Under the pieces are notes generated by a model. It saw only the letters and a list, made by a program, of their open reading frames with translations. It did not search any database and was not told the DNA's origin. Below are positions 48,370 to 58,134 of a stretch of DNA of 64,000 nt, one piece after another. The stretch is from Brachynemurus nebulosus (Eukaryota > Arthropoda > Insecta > Neuroptera > Myrmeleontidae). The stretch covers positions 1,202,001-1,266,000 of the forward strand of contig JAPWDM010000017.1 of NCBI GenBank assembly GCA_035578155.1, in the 5' to 3' direction. The position numbers and the translations under genes were made by a program. Position 1 is the stretch's first letter; the number at the start of each line of letters is the position of its first letter.

Positions 48370-48600
48370 GTGGTTGTGTTGCGGTTGTGGCAGTTGTGTG
48401 GTGGTGGTGGTGGTATATGTGTGGCGGTGTTTGTGTGGCGGTTGTGGTGGTTTTGTGGTGGTTGCGGTGGTATATGTGTGACGGTTGTGGCGGTGGCGGT
48501 GTTTGTGTGGCGGTTGTGTGGTGGTGTTTGTGTGGCGGTGGCGGTGGTGTTTGTGTGGTGGTGGCGGAGGTTGTGTGTCGGTGGTGGCGGAGGCGGGGTA
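48370..48600. repeat. (GTGGCGGTGG)n-like minisatellite, left arm
   Basis: Irregular GTGGCGGTG / TTGTGTGGCGG units lie between the basic-protein promoter and the core. The inverted counterpart is at 51400-51600. Long open frames on both strands arise from the repeat. Confidence 0.9.
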
Positions 48601-48637
48601 GCAGCGGTGTTTGCAGCTGAAATGAACAACTTTATCA

Positions 48638-49107
48638 TTACATCACAACTTTAGATTCCTCATCTTTATTTTGAGTTTCTTTGATTAATAAAATATCCAA
48701 AAGAGTTTGCAGAGCTGTAGTTAACTTGGGAATGATAACAGTTTCACTATCAGAAGTGGTTAAAACCCTGTTATTAGACTCATCGCTGGGTGTGTAAACA
48801 TTATTTTGATTTCTTAAATTGTTAAATTTAGTTTGAATTGCTTTTGATGCAGCTTTAATTCTTTGTTCAAGTGGATTGGACCTTTTTCAACTTTATTGTT
48901 TAGAAATTCATCATCAACATCATTCCTCCCGGTATCATAAATAGATAAGTCATCAGCCGTGTCTAATATTTGTCTTTTTAGCGGATCAAGAGAGTAACTA
49001 TTTTCAAACCTTTTTGGTGAAAATTCCCGCATATGTATATCTCTTATATGACGTGAAAGAGAATCCTTCCGCGAGAAGCTTTTATAGCACTGCGTACACT
49101 CAAACAT
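48638..49107 (-). pseudogene. Single C2H2 zinc-finger protein, frameshifted
   Basis: ATG 49107 begins MFECTQCYKSFSRKDSLSRH followed by IRDIH, a complete C-x2-C-x12-H-x4-H finger at residues 4-25. A polar region follows. The first frame stops at 48814. From about 48895 the neighbouring frame carries protein-like text (LEQRIKAASKAIQTKFNNLR ... TSDSETVIIPKLTTALQTLL) ending at TAA 48638-48640. The simplest reading is a one-base loss near 48893 in a gene of about 156 codons. N-terminal single fingers are common in proteins of Polinton-like elements. The gene's stop codon coincides with the inner arm boundary. Confidence 0.6.
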
Positions 49108-49185
49108 TATAATAGATGTGTAAAGCTCAAGTAGTCTTACAAGATTAATTCAGAATTGTGTTAGCGATTACTTATATACTTCACC

Positions 49186-49241
49186 ACCAGCACCACCACC
49201 ACCACCACCACTTAAACACAACTATTGCTCATTTTACCCCA
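49186..49241 (-). promoter_or_regulatory. Shared upstream module before the C2H2 gene
   Basis: Upstream of the ATG come a (CCACCA)n run (49186-49210), ACACAACTA, and TTGCTCATTTTACCCCA (49225-49241). On the gene strand the last reads TGGGGTAAAATGAGCAA. The same three parts in the same order precede the gene starting at 49999. Likely a core promoter or origin-type motif; role inferred. Confidence 0.5.
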
Positions 49242-49699
49242 TGAAGTAGCGGTTGACATCAGGCTTACACATTTTGCCCCCATTACGCTCTTTCGATTCG
49301 GAAATTAGTTCAGAAAAATGAATGAAAAGCCATATGCAAGTGTCAGGTGACCACATATCTACTCAACACCAACATTAAAATACTTGCTCCTGAATATAGG
49401 CAATTACATTGCGTTGCCAACTGGCCCCGTACCTACTAAGAGTCGTATTAAAATTCAAGATATAATTTGAGAATTTTAATGTGTTGTAAAATAAGAATAA
49501 TATAAGAATTTATACGTAAAATAATTTATTTTTTAATAAAATATACGTCTACAATATTAAAATTAAAAAGTAAATCAATTCATTTTCACATCTGACAGTT
49601 TCCTTAATCTTACACCTAACATCATACATTTGCTAGCTATTTACTAAATTCCACAATATGTAAAAAACCACTGGAATCAGTTCCTTTATATGTAATAAA

Positions 49700-49999
49700 C
49701 TATTGTCCTGTACGTAAACATTGCATGGTCTGCTCATCCAAATCCGCGAATCGTTTTGGAAGGAACACTTGAGCATCTGCAAGTTCCACCGCCACCGCTG
49801 GCCCATATCGAGTTTCCATGCGTCGTACATCAAGAATTTTCCACGTTTCATACGGCTTGAGTGTAGATAGCGATTTGAATGGTTTACCAGCACCAAGTTT
49901 ATTCAACTTCTCCAAAACCGGATCCATTGTTTCATCAGTGGCAGTAAAAGTGGTCCACAGACCACTTATACTTAACTCAACACCGTGTTGTTCAGACAT
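49700..49999 (-). CDS. Compact 99-residue element protein, intact frame
   Basis: ATG 49999 to stop at 49700, uninterrupted. It begins MSEQHGVELSISGLW; the C-terminal half has YETWKILDVRRMETRYGP, AVAVELADAQVFLPKRFADL and ...DEQTMQCLRTGQ. The alternating hydrophobic pattern and the 'K-x-x-T-(K/R)-(Y/F)-G ... V-FLPKRF' motif are familiar from small multicopy proteins on insect Polinton-like elements. A single-stranded-DNA-binding OB fold is possible, but this is inference. It is the best-preserved gene of the core. Upstream is the shared 17-bp motif. Confidence 0.65.
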   Translation of the reverse strand: MSEQHGVELSISGLWTTFTATDETMDPVLEKLNKLGAGKPFKSLSTLKPYETWKILDVRRMETRYGPAVAVELADAQVFLPKRFADLDEQTMQCLRTGQ

Positions 50000-50075
50000 T
50001 TTGCCAATACACTGCCAATTTCTGTTTCAGCATATCGCTTAAATATTTTATGTGTTGCCACCACAAATACAACCA

Positions 50076-50162
50076 CCACCACCACCACCACCGCCGCCGC
50101 CGCCACCACCACCACCACCACGGCAACACAACTACAAAATTTGGGTTGCTCATTTTACCCCA
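50076..50162 (-). promoter_or_regulatory. Shared upstream module before the 99-residue gene
   Basis: (CCACCA/CCGCCG)n at 50076-50122, ACACAACTA at 50127-50135, TTGCTCATTTTACCCCA at 50146-50162. This mirrors 49186-49241. Confidence 0.55.
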
Positions 50163-50489
50163 CCGATATATTTATTCCCACACAGCTACAAATTAAGTTA
50201 CTCTGAAGCAACCACACCTTCATATGATTCGTGTTTATACACCACAACCAATGGAAAATATTAAATAAACATTAACATTTATTTATAATGATATGGCCGG
50301 CAATGCAATGAGGTATAATGCATATTTTGAGTATTCAACAAAAACTTTAATACTGATTAATAGGTACTGACCAATTCCACTGTTACTCAAATTATACGTT
50401 ATTTACTAAATAAATGCTAATGTTTATTTAGCAACCGTGGAATGGGTCAATACTTATGATGTGGCAATCAGGTGATTGATTTTACTAAA

Positions 50490-50678
50490 TTATTTGCAAT
50501 TGCAGCGGCTTTTACATTTGGGGCAGTTTACATAATTGCAAACACAGTTTGGAAATGGCATCATACACCGTTTACAACACATGCAAATTCGTTTTTCGTT
50601 TCGCCACCTATCACAATACCCGGGGAATGAACAGCCGCACTGTGGCGGTTGAAATTTACAAATACCACAAATCGGCAT
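50490..50678 (-). CDS. Small cysteine-rich protein, intact copy
   Basis: ATG 50678 gives 62 residues; a longer frame upstream has only a TTG start. It reads MPICGICKFQPPQCGCSF, then CDRWRNEKRICMCCKRCMMP and FPNCVCNYVNCPKCKSRCNC. About 16 Cys in C-x2-C, C-C and C-x-C pairs imply several bound zinc ions. CTATAAATA on the minus strand (50741-50749) is a TATA box about 60 bases upstream. A tandem, decayed copy lies at 50926-51106. Family unknown. Confidence 0.6.
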   Translation of the reverse strand: MPICGICKFQPPQCGCSFPGYCDRWRNEKRICMCCKRCMMPFPNCVCNYVNCPKCKSRCNCK

Positions 50679-50740
50679 GTTGTTTTTGTTTACCTTCTGG
50701 AACTTAACCAACAAATGACATCCGGTTAATAATTCAGTTG

Positions 50741-50750
50741 TATTTATAGT
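50741..50750 (-). promoter_or_regulatory. TATA box of the Cys-rich gene
   Basis: ACTATAAATA on the minus strand. It is duplicated with the gene at about 51171-51181. Confidence 0.5.
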
Positions 50751-50925
50751 ATTTTGACTGAAACCAAATATTCCAATATTTTATAAAAAAAAAAAAATCG
50801 ATATTCAATCGATATTGACCAGTTCTACTGTTACACAAAATATGCATTATGCCTCATTACATCGCTGGTCACGTATTATGTCACGTCACGTATTATGTGG
50901 CAATCAGATGATTGATTTTACTAAA

Positions 50926-51106
50926 TTATTTGCAATTGCAGCGGCTTTTACATGTGGTACAGTTTATATAATTGCAAACACAGTTTGGAAATGGCATCAT
51001 ACATCGTTTACAACACATGCAAATTCGTTTTTCATTTCGACACCTATCACAATACTCGTAGAAGTCACACTTACACTGTGACGGTTGAAATTTACAAAAT
51101 CGGCAT
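50926..51106 (-). pseudogene. Cysteine-rich protein, decayed tandem copy
   Basis: The cysteine frame is preserved (KRICMCCKRCMMPFPNCVCN and on to KSRCNCK). An 8-base deletion right after the ATG at 51106 puts that ATG out of frame, so translation would stop after four codons. Direct duplication of about 250 bp including the TATA box. Confidence 0.6.
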
Positions 51107-51399
51107 GTTGCTGTTGTTGTTTATCCACTGAAACTTAACCAACATATGACATTCGGTTAATAATTCAGTTCTATTTATAGTATTTTTTGACCGAAATTTT
51201 CCAATATTTTATCTAAAATCGATATTTAATAATCTTCCATTATAAGAGCAGGGAACAGGAACGTCACCAGATTGATTAATTTAGATATTGCGTTCAACAA
51301 ACACCGCGAGATGTCACCACCGATTAATTGTCTACAATAAATTGCTACTTCGATTGAATTAATGATAAAGTTGTTCACTTCAGCTGCAAACACCGCTGC

Positions 51400-51600
51400 T
51401 AACCCGCCACCGCCACAACCGACACACAACCTCCGCCACCACCACACAAACACCACCGCCACCGCCACACAAACACCGCCACCGCTACAACCGTCACACA
51501 TATACCCCCGCCACCACCACAAAACCACCACAACCGCCACACAAACACCGCCACACATATACCACCACCACCACCACACAACTGCCACAACCGCAACACA
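51400..51600. repeat. (CCACCGCCAC)n-like minisatellite, right arm
   Basis: Inverse of 48370-48600. Confidence 0.9.
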
Positions 51601-51686
51601 ACCACCGTATTTGTGTGTTACGTCACCACCGCTATATAATTTGCTGAGTTATATTCCAGCTCATACACCTTATCATGGTTGAAGGG

Positions 51687-51696
51687 TATAAAATAG
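51687..51696 (+). promoter_or_regulatory. TATA box of the right-arm basic protein gene
   Basis: TATAAAATAG, 105 bases before the ATG at 51801. It matches the left-arm box. Confidence 0.5.
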
Positions 51697-51800
51697 TTGA
51701 ACTTACATAAAATATTATTTATTTACTGGTGTTTATCAAAGAGTTAACATCTCTTTCGCTGAAAAAACAATTTCGTGGTAAAACAATTGCATTTCGAACC

Positions 51801-51977
51801 ATGATAATTTACAATTCAGAGCAGTCCACCGCTAGAGAACCTAGCAAAGGACTTTCGAAACCTAAGATCATTAAACGTAAAACTTTTAAGCGACAACACA
51901 TTTCACCCAAAAATTTAGCATTCCTTAAATCACTAGGTCTAAAAGTGAAAAGAACATGGTACTCACCAATTTGCTAA
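51801..51977 (+). CDS. Small basic protein, right-arm copy
   Basis: 58 residues from an ACCATGA-context ATG to TAA. It is intact and nearly identical to the left-arm copy, with conserved IIKRKTFKRQHIS and KVKRTWYSP. It is divergent in direction from the left copy, as expected from the palindrome. Confidence 0.55.
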   Translation: MIIYNSEQSTAREPSKGLSKPKIIKRKTFKRQHISPKNLAFLKSLGLKVKRTWYSPIC

Positions 51978-52140
51978 ATATTATTAACAGTTTGTAATTT
52001 GATGGTCAACTAGCAATAGCTATTAGTAGCCATTTTCGAATACATTCCACAAATTAACTAACTATCCCCACCACTTTTAATTATTCTATATAAAGTTGTG
52101 GATTGTGTGAATAATTTCAGTTCTACGGCAGCGGTAAAAA

Positions 52141-52328
52141 ATGGCGTTTCTTGACATTCACACGAAAACCAGCCGTGAATTCTGAATTTAGAAGAAATAT
52201 TTGATGTACCGAAGATTTCCATTCTGCGAGATGAATATTATTCAAGACGCTGTATGCTTCATTCAGATAAAATTTGTTCATTAGAAAATTGTATTCTTTT
52301 AAAAAATTTTTATATGGAAAATAAATAG
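52141..52328 (+). pseudogene. DIQG-type protein, right-arm copy with internal deletion
   Basis: It starts ATG GCG TTT CTT GAC ATT like the left copy, then jumps to the C-terminal region and meets a TGA after 14 codons. The rest of the C-terminal part (NLEEIFDVPKISI... to the TAG at 52326-52328) is still alignable. The TATA box and leader (52087-52140) are preserved. Confidence 0.65.
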
Positions 52329-53622
52329 ATTTTAAGTAATATATAGATTTAAGCAATTTAATTTTTTTTTTTTTTTTTTGTATACATATTCTATAAATAA
52401 AATTAAAAAAAAATTATGTGCGTTTTATTTAATTATTACCCTGAATTCCCCTACTTTTTACAGCAAGAAGTTACTTTCGTTAACTTATAAGAGTATTAAC
52501 AAAAATCTTATGAAATTTATTATTCTAATTGAAAAACATATTTCATGATACACCCTGTATACTAAAATATTTATTAAAAATACTAAATATACACCCGTTA
52601 TATATTATATGTGATATTATATATTAACATAATATATGTATCTATTACATCATCATAAATAGTTAGCTGAAAAATCTTAAATAAACAAACTGAACTTAAA
52701 ATAAACAAATTAATCGTATAAAGTGCTGACTCATATACAAAAATTGTACGCCTGAGGTACAGCTGACACCCAAATTTCCGGCAGTACAGTAGCGGTCAGA
52801 AATCTGGAGTCTGGACCCTGGAGATTGAAGTCATGATTGCGACTAGCACTTGGTGCAGTGCCCCCACAAAATTTAGCGGCCTCCTAATTTTCGTTTACGA
52901 TGACCAGAATTTTTACAACGCAAATGTTAAGCCATAAATTTAAAATTCCGAGAAATTCATTTCGTATTCAAAATCTAACAAAGAAACTGATGACTCAGCA
53001 AAATCTTAAATAAACAATTTTAAAATTATTACAGGATTCAAAATTATTATATAAATAAACAAATATAACAAAAATCCCCGCTTGTATGAGTCATAGAATA
53101 ATTATAATTCAGCTAAGATAAACAAACTTATACTGATAACAATTCTTGGAAGCGGCCTCCCAATTTTCGTTTAAGATGACGCAATTAAGTGAGGCCAAGA
53201 TTTGCACGTAATAAGCACAGTACGCTTCAAAAAGTGATCGAACACCTTTTTGGTCAAGGGGGCCCGCACTTTTGACACCGCAGTGTACCAAAAATTTAAG
53301 TACAGTACGGTGTCAAAAGTTTGGGGCCACCCCTTGAGTTAGAGTAATCCCACATTTTTGACGCGGTAGTTCGTTTAAAATGACGCAATTAAGGCAAGCG
53401 CGTGCTAGGGTCAAAGTTTGCACGTACAGTACGCTTCAAAAAGTGATCGGACACCTTTTTGGTCAGGGGGCCACACTTTTGACACGGCAGTGTACCAAAA
53501 ATTTAAGTACAGTACGGTGTCAAAAGTTTGGGGCCACCCCCGAGTTAGGGTATTCCCCACATTTTGACGCGGTAGTGTACCCCAGCTATCAAGTTATAAC
53601 CTAAAATTTAGTCTGCGCATGC

Positions 53623-54128
53623 ATTAAACTATGTTATTCATAAAACATAAAAACGTTACGTAATATATGGACACACCAAAAAAATATATAAATAAATAGA
53701 TTTTAAACAAAAAACTTACCAAAGTGCGGCATTGAACCAAATATGAAATAAGATTTAAACAGCCATTATAACTTTAATAATTCATTTCAAAAAAAGTTAG
53801 TGGCAAATTATTACAAAAAGAATTAAATAAGTAAAGCACTTGCAATTTTAATAGAAATTACATCTTTAGGTTTTTGTACTCGAGCAATGAAAATAAAATT
53901 TAAAAAATGATCCTTTCTTCGAACTGTTACATTGAATTAAAACTTCGACAATAGAGCAATAAAGAACCTCATCACGCGCATTTGTGACTCGTAGTAACTC
54001 GCCACTGGCCGAACAAATAGAACAAACGACACGGTACACTCATGTACTCGATTAGGCTAACAGAAGGGCTAATAATTATTAATGTACTTTACTAGTTTCT
54101 GAATAATAAGAAAAATTAATTTTTACAT

Positions 54129-54200
<72 letters not shown>

Positions 54201-56226
54201 AACCCACACATATTAACTGTCTATTTGTCTGCATATACAAAACACGATGTTGTTTGATCCGAAAAACATGCGATACCTAATTATAATTAACTTCTATTTA
54301 CAAATATTTGTTTAAAAAACATTGTTATTATAATTTTAATACTGAAAATAAAATATTAAAAACAACTGCAAACAAATTAAATTTATAGTAGAAGAATGGA
54401 ATGGTCTCGAATATATCATAACAAACGTTAATAACAACGTCTGTCCAGATATTACCATTAGGATTGCCACCCATACTTTAAAATAAAGTGTACTTTATTT
54501 TGAGTAAGCGTACTATGACGTAAAATCCTTTTCAGTACGGCAGCGCGACTTTAGCTTCAGGGGTAAGGCATACGAGAGGGCTCTTCTATTTTCGCTTACT
54601 CGGTACGAAACGATAAAAAGGAGCGCCATGCACTTTTTATTGAGCTAGTTTTACCCTAAATTGCAAATTGGTAAAACTAGTTTCTGAAATATACGTATGA
54701 AAAGGGCTAACAATTTGAAGTAAGGGATGCTCTATCTACTTTATTCACTAGGTTTATTCAAGATCCCTTAAATTTTACAAAGAAACTGTGCGACCGAAAG
54801 TTTATATTAACGGTACTGTTTTGATTAACGGTAATGCTTAAATTTCATTCGAAATAGTCAAATTTCCCAAATTTAAAGTATCACAAGCTTTAGTGTTAAA
54901 TTATGGAACGTTCCTTAACTTTTACAGTGTTCTTGACAAATAAAAAAAATAGTAAATTTTTATAACATACAACGGTCTCTTATTGCTCAGTGTTAAAAGT
55001 TTCACATAAGTACTTTAGTATTAATAAATCGGTAAGAGTTCATAAAATTGAGTATTGTAAAATTGTTACCTCCATTTAAATAAATTATCTTACGATACGT
55101 TAAATTTCTTTAATAATGTTAATGAAGCTTCGAGATTCCTTTTCACCAAATTCTTCAACCGGATACGGGAGCAGAAGTTCTGTGCCCGTGCTGGTTTAGC
55201 CGGTTGTGACTTATAGAGTTCCTTATACGGTAAAATGTTCGGCACTGTACATGTGCTTTACGGTAAAATAATCCAAACGATAAGCGGAAGGCAGTACAAA
55301 TTCTAGTAAACGACAGCAAGTTCCAAATAAATCGACATACATCAGATTCCAAATACGAATCCCATATAATTGCGGATTCCAAAAAGCTATGAATTTCAAA
55401 ATTGAAGTACAAACAAGAATAAATTCCGGGGGGGGGGGGGGAATAATGATGATAGTGAAAATGCCCTTTTGAAAAAAAAGGAAGAAGAAAAGAAGTGCTC
55501 TTTTCTGAAAGGAACCCATAAAATTACTAATACTGAAAATACAATCAATACAACCAAAATGCTACTTACAAAAAAATTCAATATATCCAGTCAGATGAAC
55601 TATAAATTTGAGAGAAAAAAACACGACGAAACAAGTCAATTTGTTACGTAAAATGACGCTCAAGTGAAAAGAAGAAAGGATCTTTTCCGATATTCCAATA
55701 GATCGACTATAGAGAATCAATATTGTGACACTCCATGATCCCAAACAATTAATACTCAACATATTCAAAACTAAAAATTGCAATGCACTCCTTTTTGACG
55801 GAAAATAATGTTTATAATATGTTTCTACACGATATTAACATAAGAAGACCGCGGCAAAATGTTTCAGATAGCACTATTTGACAATTTTGACTATTAAATG
55901 TTACGGAAACATTAACCAAACTTGTGTCAAGCACTGGTTTGACAATTTGTGTTTTGTACATAGTACAGAGAGATATGTATGGTCAATGCACGTCATACTA
56001 TCATGTAGTGTACCTATAATAATGTACGCGATGTAACATCAATTGTATATTAACAGAGGGGTACGGTATTAATTGTAAGAATTTTTATAAATACGAGAGG
56101 GGTTCGTTCCAATGACCAATAAGCTGACAAAAAAAACAATTTACACGTAACAGTACTTTAAACTTTATAAATACTTACTATACGATAAAATAGTTTATTT
56201 TAGACATTTTGAATTTCTATTGCCGT
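53623..56226. other. Intron sequence with little recognised content
   Basis: It holds the (AT)n tract at 54132-54197, a 14-G run at 55428-55441 and a direct repeat TTTACGGTAAAAT near 55228-55268. Minus-strand frames at 55100-55420 look slightly protein-like, but I cannot name or support a gene. Confidence 0.35.
54132..54197. repeat. (AT)n microsatellite
   Basis: About 33 AT units. Confidence 0.95.
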
Positions 56227-56287
56227 TCACGCGATATCGCGTGATACGGTTAATTCACTATATGGCCAATCACGCAATATCGCGTGA
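56227..56287. repeat. Pair of 18-bp palindromes
   Basis: TCACGCGATATCGCGTGA (56227-56244) is a perfect palindrome. TCACGCAATATCGCGTGA (56270-56287) repeats it with one change, 43 bases away. Such CG-rich palindromes are rare in this AT-rich DNA. They could be a protein-binding pair or internal motifs of an unrecognised element. Confidence 0.7.
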
Positions 56288-56504
56288 CAAATATAAGAAC
56301 CTACTTATTTAACATAAAATATTTGGCCATCTCACAAAGTCTATATTTTTAGCTTGGCAATGAGTGTTAATTCATTACTCTTTTTTTAAGTTTTTGAATT
56401 TGTTAGAACAACAGTTTTTATAAAAATATTTTGTTGTCACTTGTTAAAACCACTTGTGCAGTCCTACTGTTTGATAATATGATAATCTATCTCTAGGGAT
56501 TTCT

Positions 56505-56960
56505 GTGCATAAGAAGGCTGCTACTAATTCACTCACTAACTATAGACCCATCTCTTTAATTCCACAGGTTGGAAAAATATTTGAAAATGCACTAAAGGTT
56601 CGTACGTGCGCACGAATAAAATGTTACATAATACCTAGTTTCGTTTTAGAGAGTCCTAGCCAACTACAATGGCAATAAATTCATTAATTTCAATGATGCT
56701 TACGGGGGTTATTGAAAACAGCTTTATTGGAAGTGAATTTTGTGACCCAAGCAAGCCCTTCAATTGTGTTTCATTTGATATTTTACTGAACAAATTAGCT
56801 TATTATAAATTTCCTGAGAGTAGTATTCTGAAATTAATCGATTCTTATTTAAATAATCGCTTTCAGTATGTAAGAATAGACAATGAAAATTTCAGTTTGT
56901 TAGCTGTTAAGTAGGGTGTACTGCAAAGTTTTATATCAGTTCCAATCTTACGATCTGACT
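56505..56960 (+). pseudogene. Non-LTR retrotransposon reverse transcriptase, palm fragment
   Basis: The first stretch reads SLTNYRPISLIPQVGKIFEN (RT motifs 0-1). After a gap of about 60 bp another frame reads AINSLISMMLTGVIENSFIG, then FCDPSKPFNCVSFDILLNKL and YLNNRFQYVRIDN. It ends in a TAG where a QGVPQGS motif would follow. The catalytic-site region FxDxxKAFD appears as FCDPSKPFN, and there is no YxDD box. It is a decayed jockey/CR1-like LINE copy. Confidence 0.75.
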
Positions 56961-57024
56961 AGTAATTGCGAGCTTTCTAAATGTTCAAAACTATTTATTT
57001 AGTTATACACGTTGTCATCCTTAA

Positions 57025-57214
57025 CCCCTTTAGGACTAATGACGAGCTCAGTTCGTCATACTAATTTTTAGAAAAAATTTATCTGAGGAATGTATATTGT
57101 CTTATATAGGTAACTGAAGACTGTACCGTAAAGAGTGATCAAAATTGCAATTATACTTATAGAGAAATTACATTTTTTATCTAAAATATTGAAATATATG
57201 GCGGTACTAAAGCG
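57025..57214. mobile_element. Short piggyBac-type MITE (190 bp)
   Basis: TTAA at 57021-57024 and 57215-57218 flanks CCCCTTTAGGACTAATGACG on the left and, inverted, CGCTTTAGTACCGCC on the right. A GACGAGCTCAGTTCGTC hairpin sits near the left end. No coding capacity. Confidence 0.6.
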
Positions 57215-57218
57215 TTAA

Positions 57219-57919
57219 GGAAGGATCGAAGTCTATACGCTTGTCTCGTATATTTTATTCATATTTATGTTATTTATTTATTAACAATATTATCGAAAGA
57301 CAAAATAATGAGCCTATGAGATAGGTGGTACTTTCTTGACAAATTCGAGACGTTATTTTACGAAAAATCAGCGGTAACTGAGCTTATGATCTTGATACAC
57401 TTGCCTATATCGTTACAAGTACAATAATCAGATCATATATCAAAATTACGTCTAATTGAGTAACAATTATTTAAGTTTTGCCAATATGCAGGATTTGTTT
57501 CAGAATTTCAGTACCTGTATTTTATTGTTCGCCAAATTTATAATATAAATTACAATAAGAAATTTTGTTTGCCTGTTTTGACATTTTCATTTTTCTATAT
57601 CAAATAAAAGTAATTGCAATAAATGTTTTGAAATTCAATATTTTATTTTTTTCAAACCACAGTTAAAAAGAACGAATTAAATAGAAAAAATAATATTTGA
57701 TATATAATACAACACAACACGAATACAACTAAAATGACTTTTTGTAAATTTTTCTATATCCCTATTGTTTGGTAATAATTTACTATAACGAAAATTTATA
57801 CATTTCCATTGTATGAAAAATATGTATTTTCTTTTTAGTTCTATAGAACGATTGTTTTGCTCGGAAAACGTAAACCGTACATATACAAAATCCTATTTTT
57901 TGCTAAATTTTTAGATACC

Positions 57920-57979
<60 letters not shown>

Positions 57980-58134
57980 ACTTTCATATGTAATATTTGA
58001 CCCGATAATATATTTCCGAAATTCTTACTAGCAAAATTTATGACACTACAGCCAGAAAAAGTTTTTCTTGATACTTTAGCTACAATTGAAATGTAAATAC
58101 GTTAAATGACTATTCTATTCCTATAGTTACTGTA
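57219..58134. other. Intron sequence with (AT)n tract
   Basis: (AT)n at 57924-57976. Nothing else recognised. Confidence 0.5.

Larger units (their letters stand above)
46065..48640. repeat. Left inverted arm of the 7.6-kb element
   Basis: The outer 450 bp hold two tandem units of about 240 bp. Each has GGTGGCCCCAAACTTTTGAC, ACCGTACTGTAC, TTTTTGGTACACT and CCAAAAAGGTGT. Then come AGGCCGC blocks, an ACAGGGTGTATCATGAAATA block and the two gene copies. The arm ends inward at the GTGGCGGTGG microsatellite. Confidence 0.85.
46065..53622. mobile_element. 7.6-kb giant-palindrome element with small virus-like genes
   Basis: Bases 46065-48640 and 51360-53622 are inverted copies, by eye above 90% identical except for one deletion of about 300 bp. 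They surround a 2.7-kb unique core. Both arms stop outward at GCATGCGCAGACTAAATTT. Genes: a 162-codon protein and a short basic protein in the arms; a C2H2 protein, a 99-residue protein and a duplicated Cys-rich protein in the core. Most have a TATA box. Gene content and compact layout recall Polinton/adintovirus-type elements, but no polymerase B, integrase, protease or capsid gene is present. No target duplication was found. It could be a non-autonomous relic or an undescribed family. Confidence 0.7.
51360..53622. repeat. Right inverted arm of the 7.6-kb element
   Basis: Inverse of 46065-48640. It is shorter mainly because about 300 bp corresponding to roughly 47515-47816 are missing inside the DIQG-type gene. 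Its outer end stops at TCTGCGCATGC (53622). Confidence 0.85.

Noticed and set aside
48354..48654. Open frames rich in Gly/Val/Trp/Cys or Pro/Thr/His on both strands, also at 51226-51682
   Set aside because: They come from the GTGGCGGTGG minisatellite in the arms and appear in several frames at once.
46065..53622. A complete Polinton/Maverick or an integrated virus
   Set aside because: No DNA polymerase B, retroviral-type integrase, protease, ATPase or capsid frame was found, and it is only 7.6 kb.
55100..55420. Possible minus-strand coding remnant
   Set aside because: All three frames look partly open and protein-like; none could be tied to a family or bounded.
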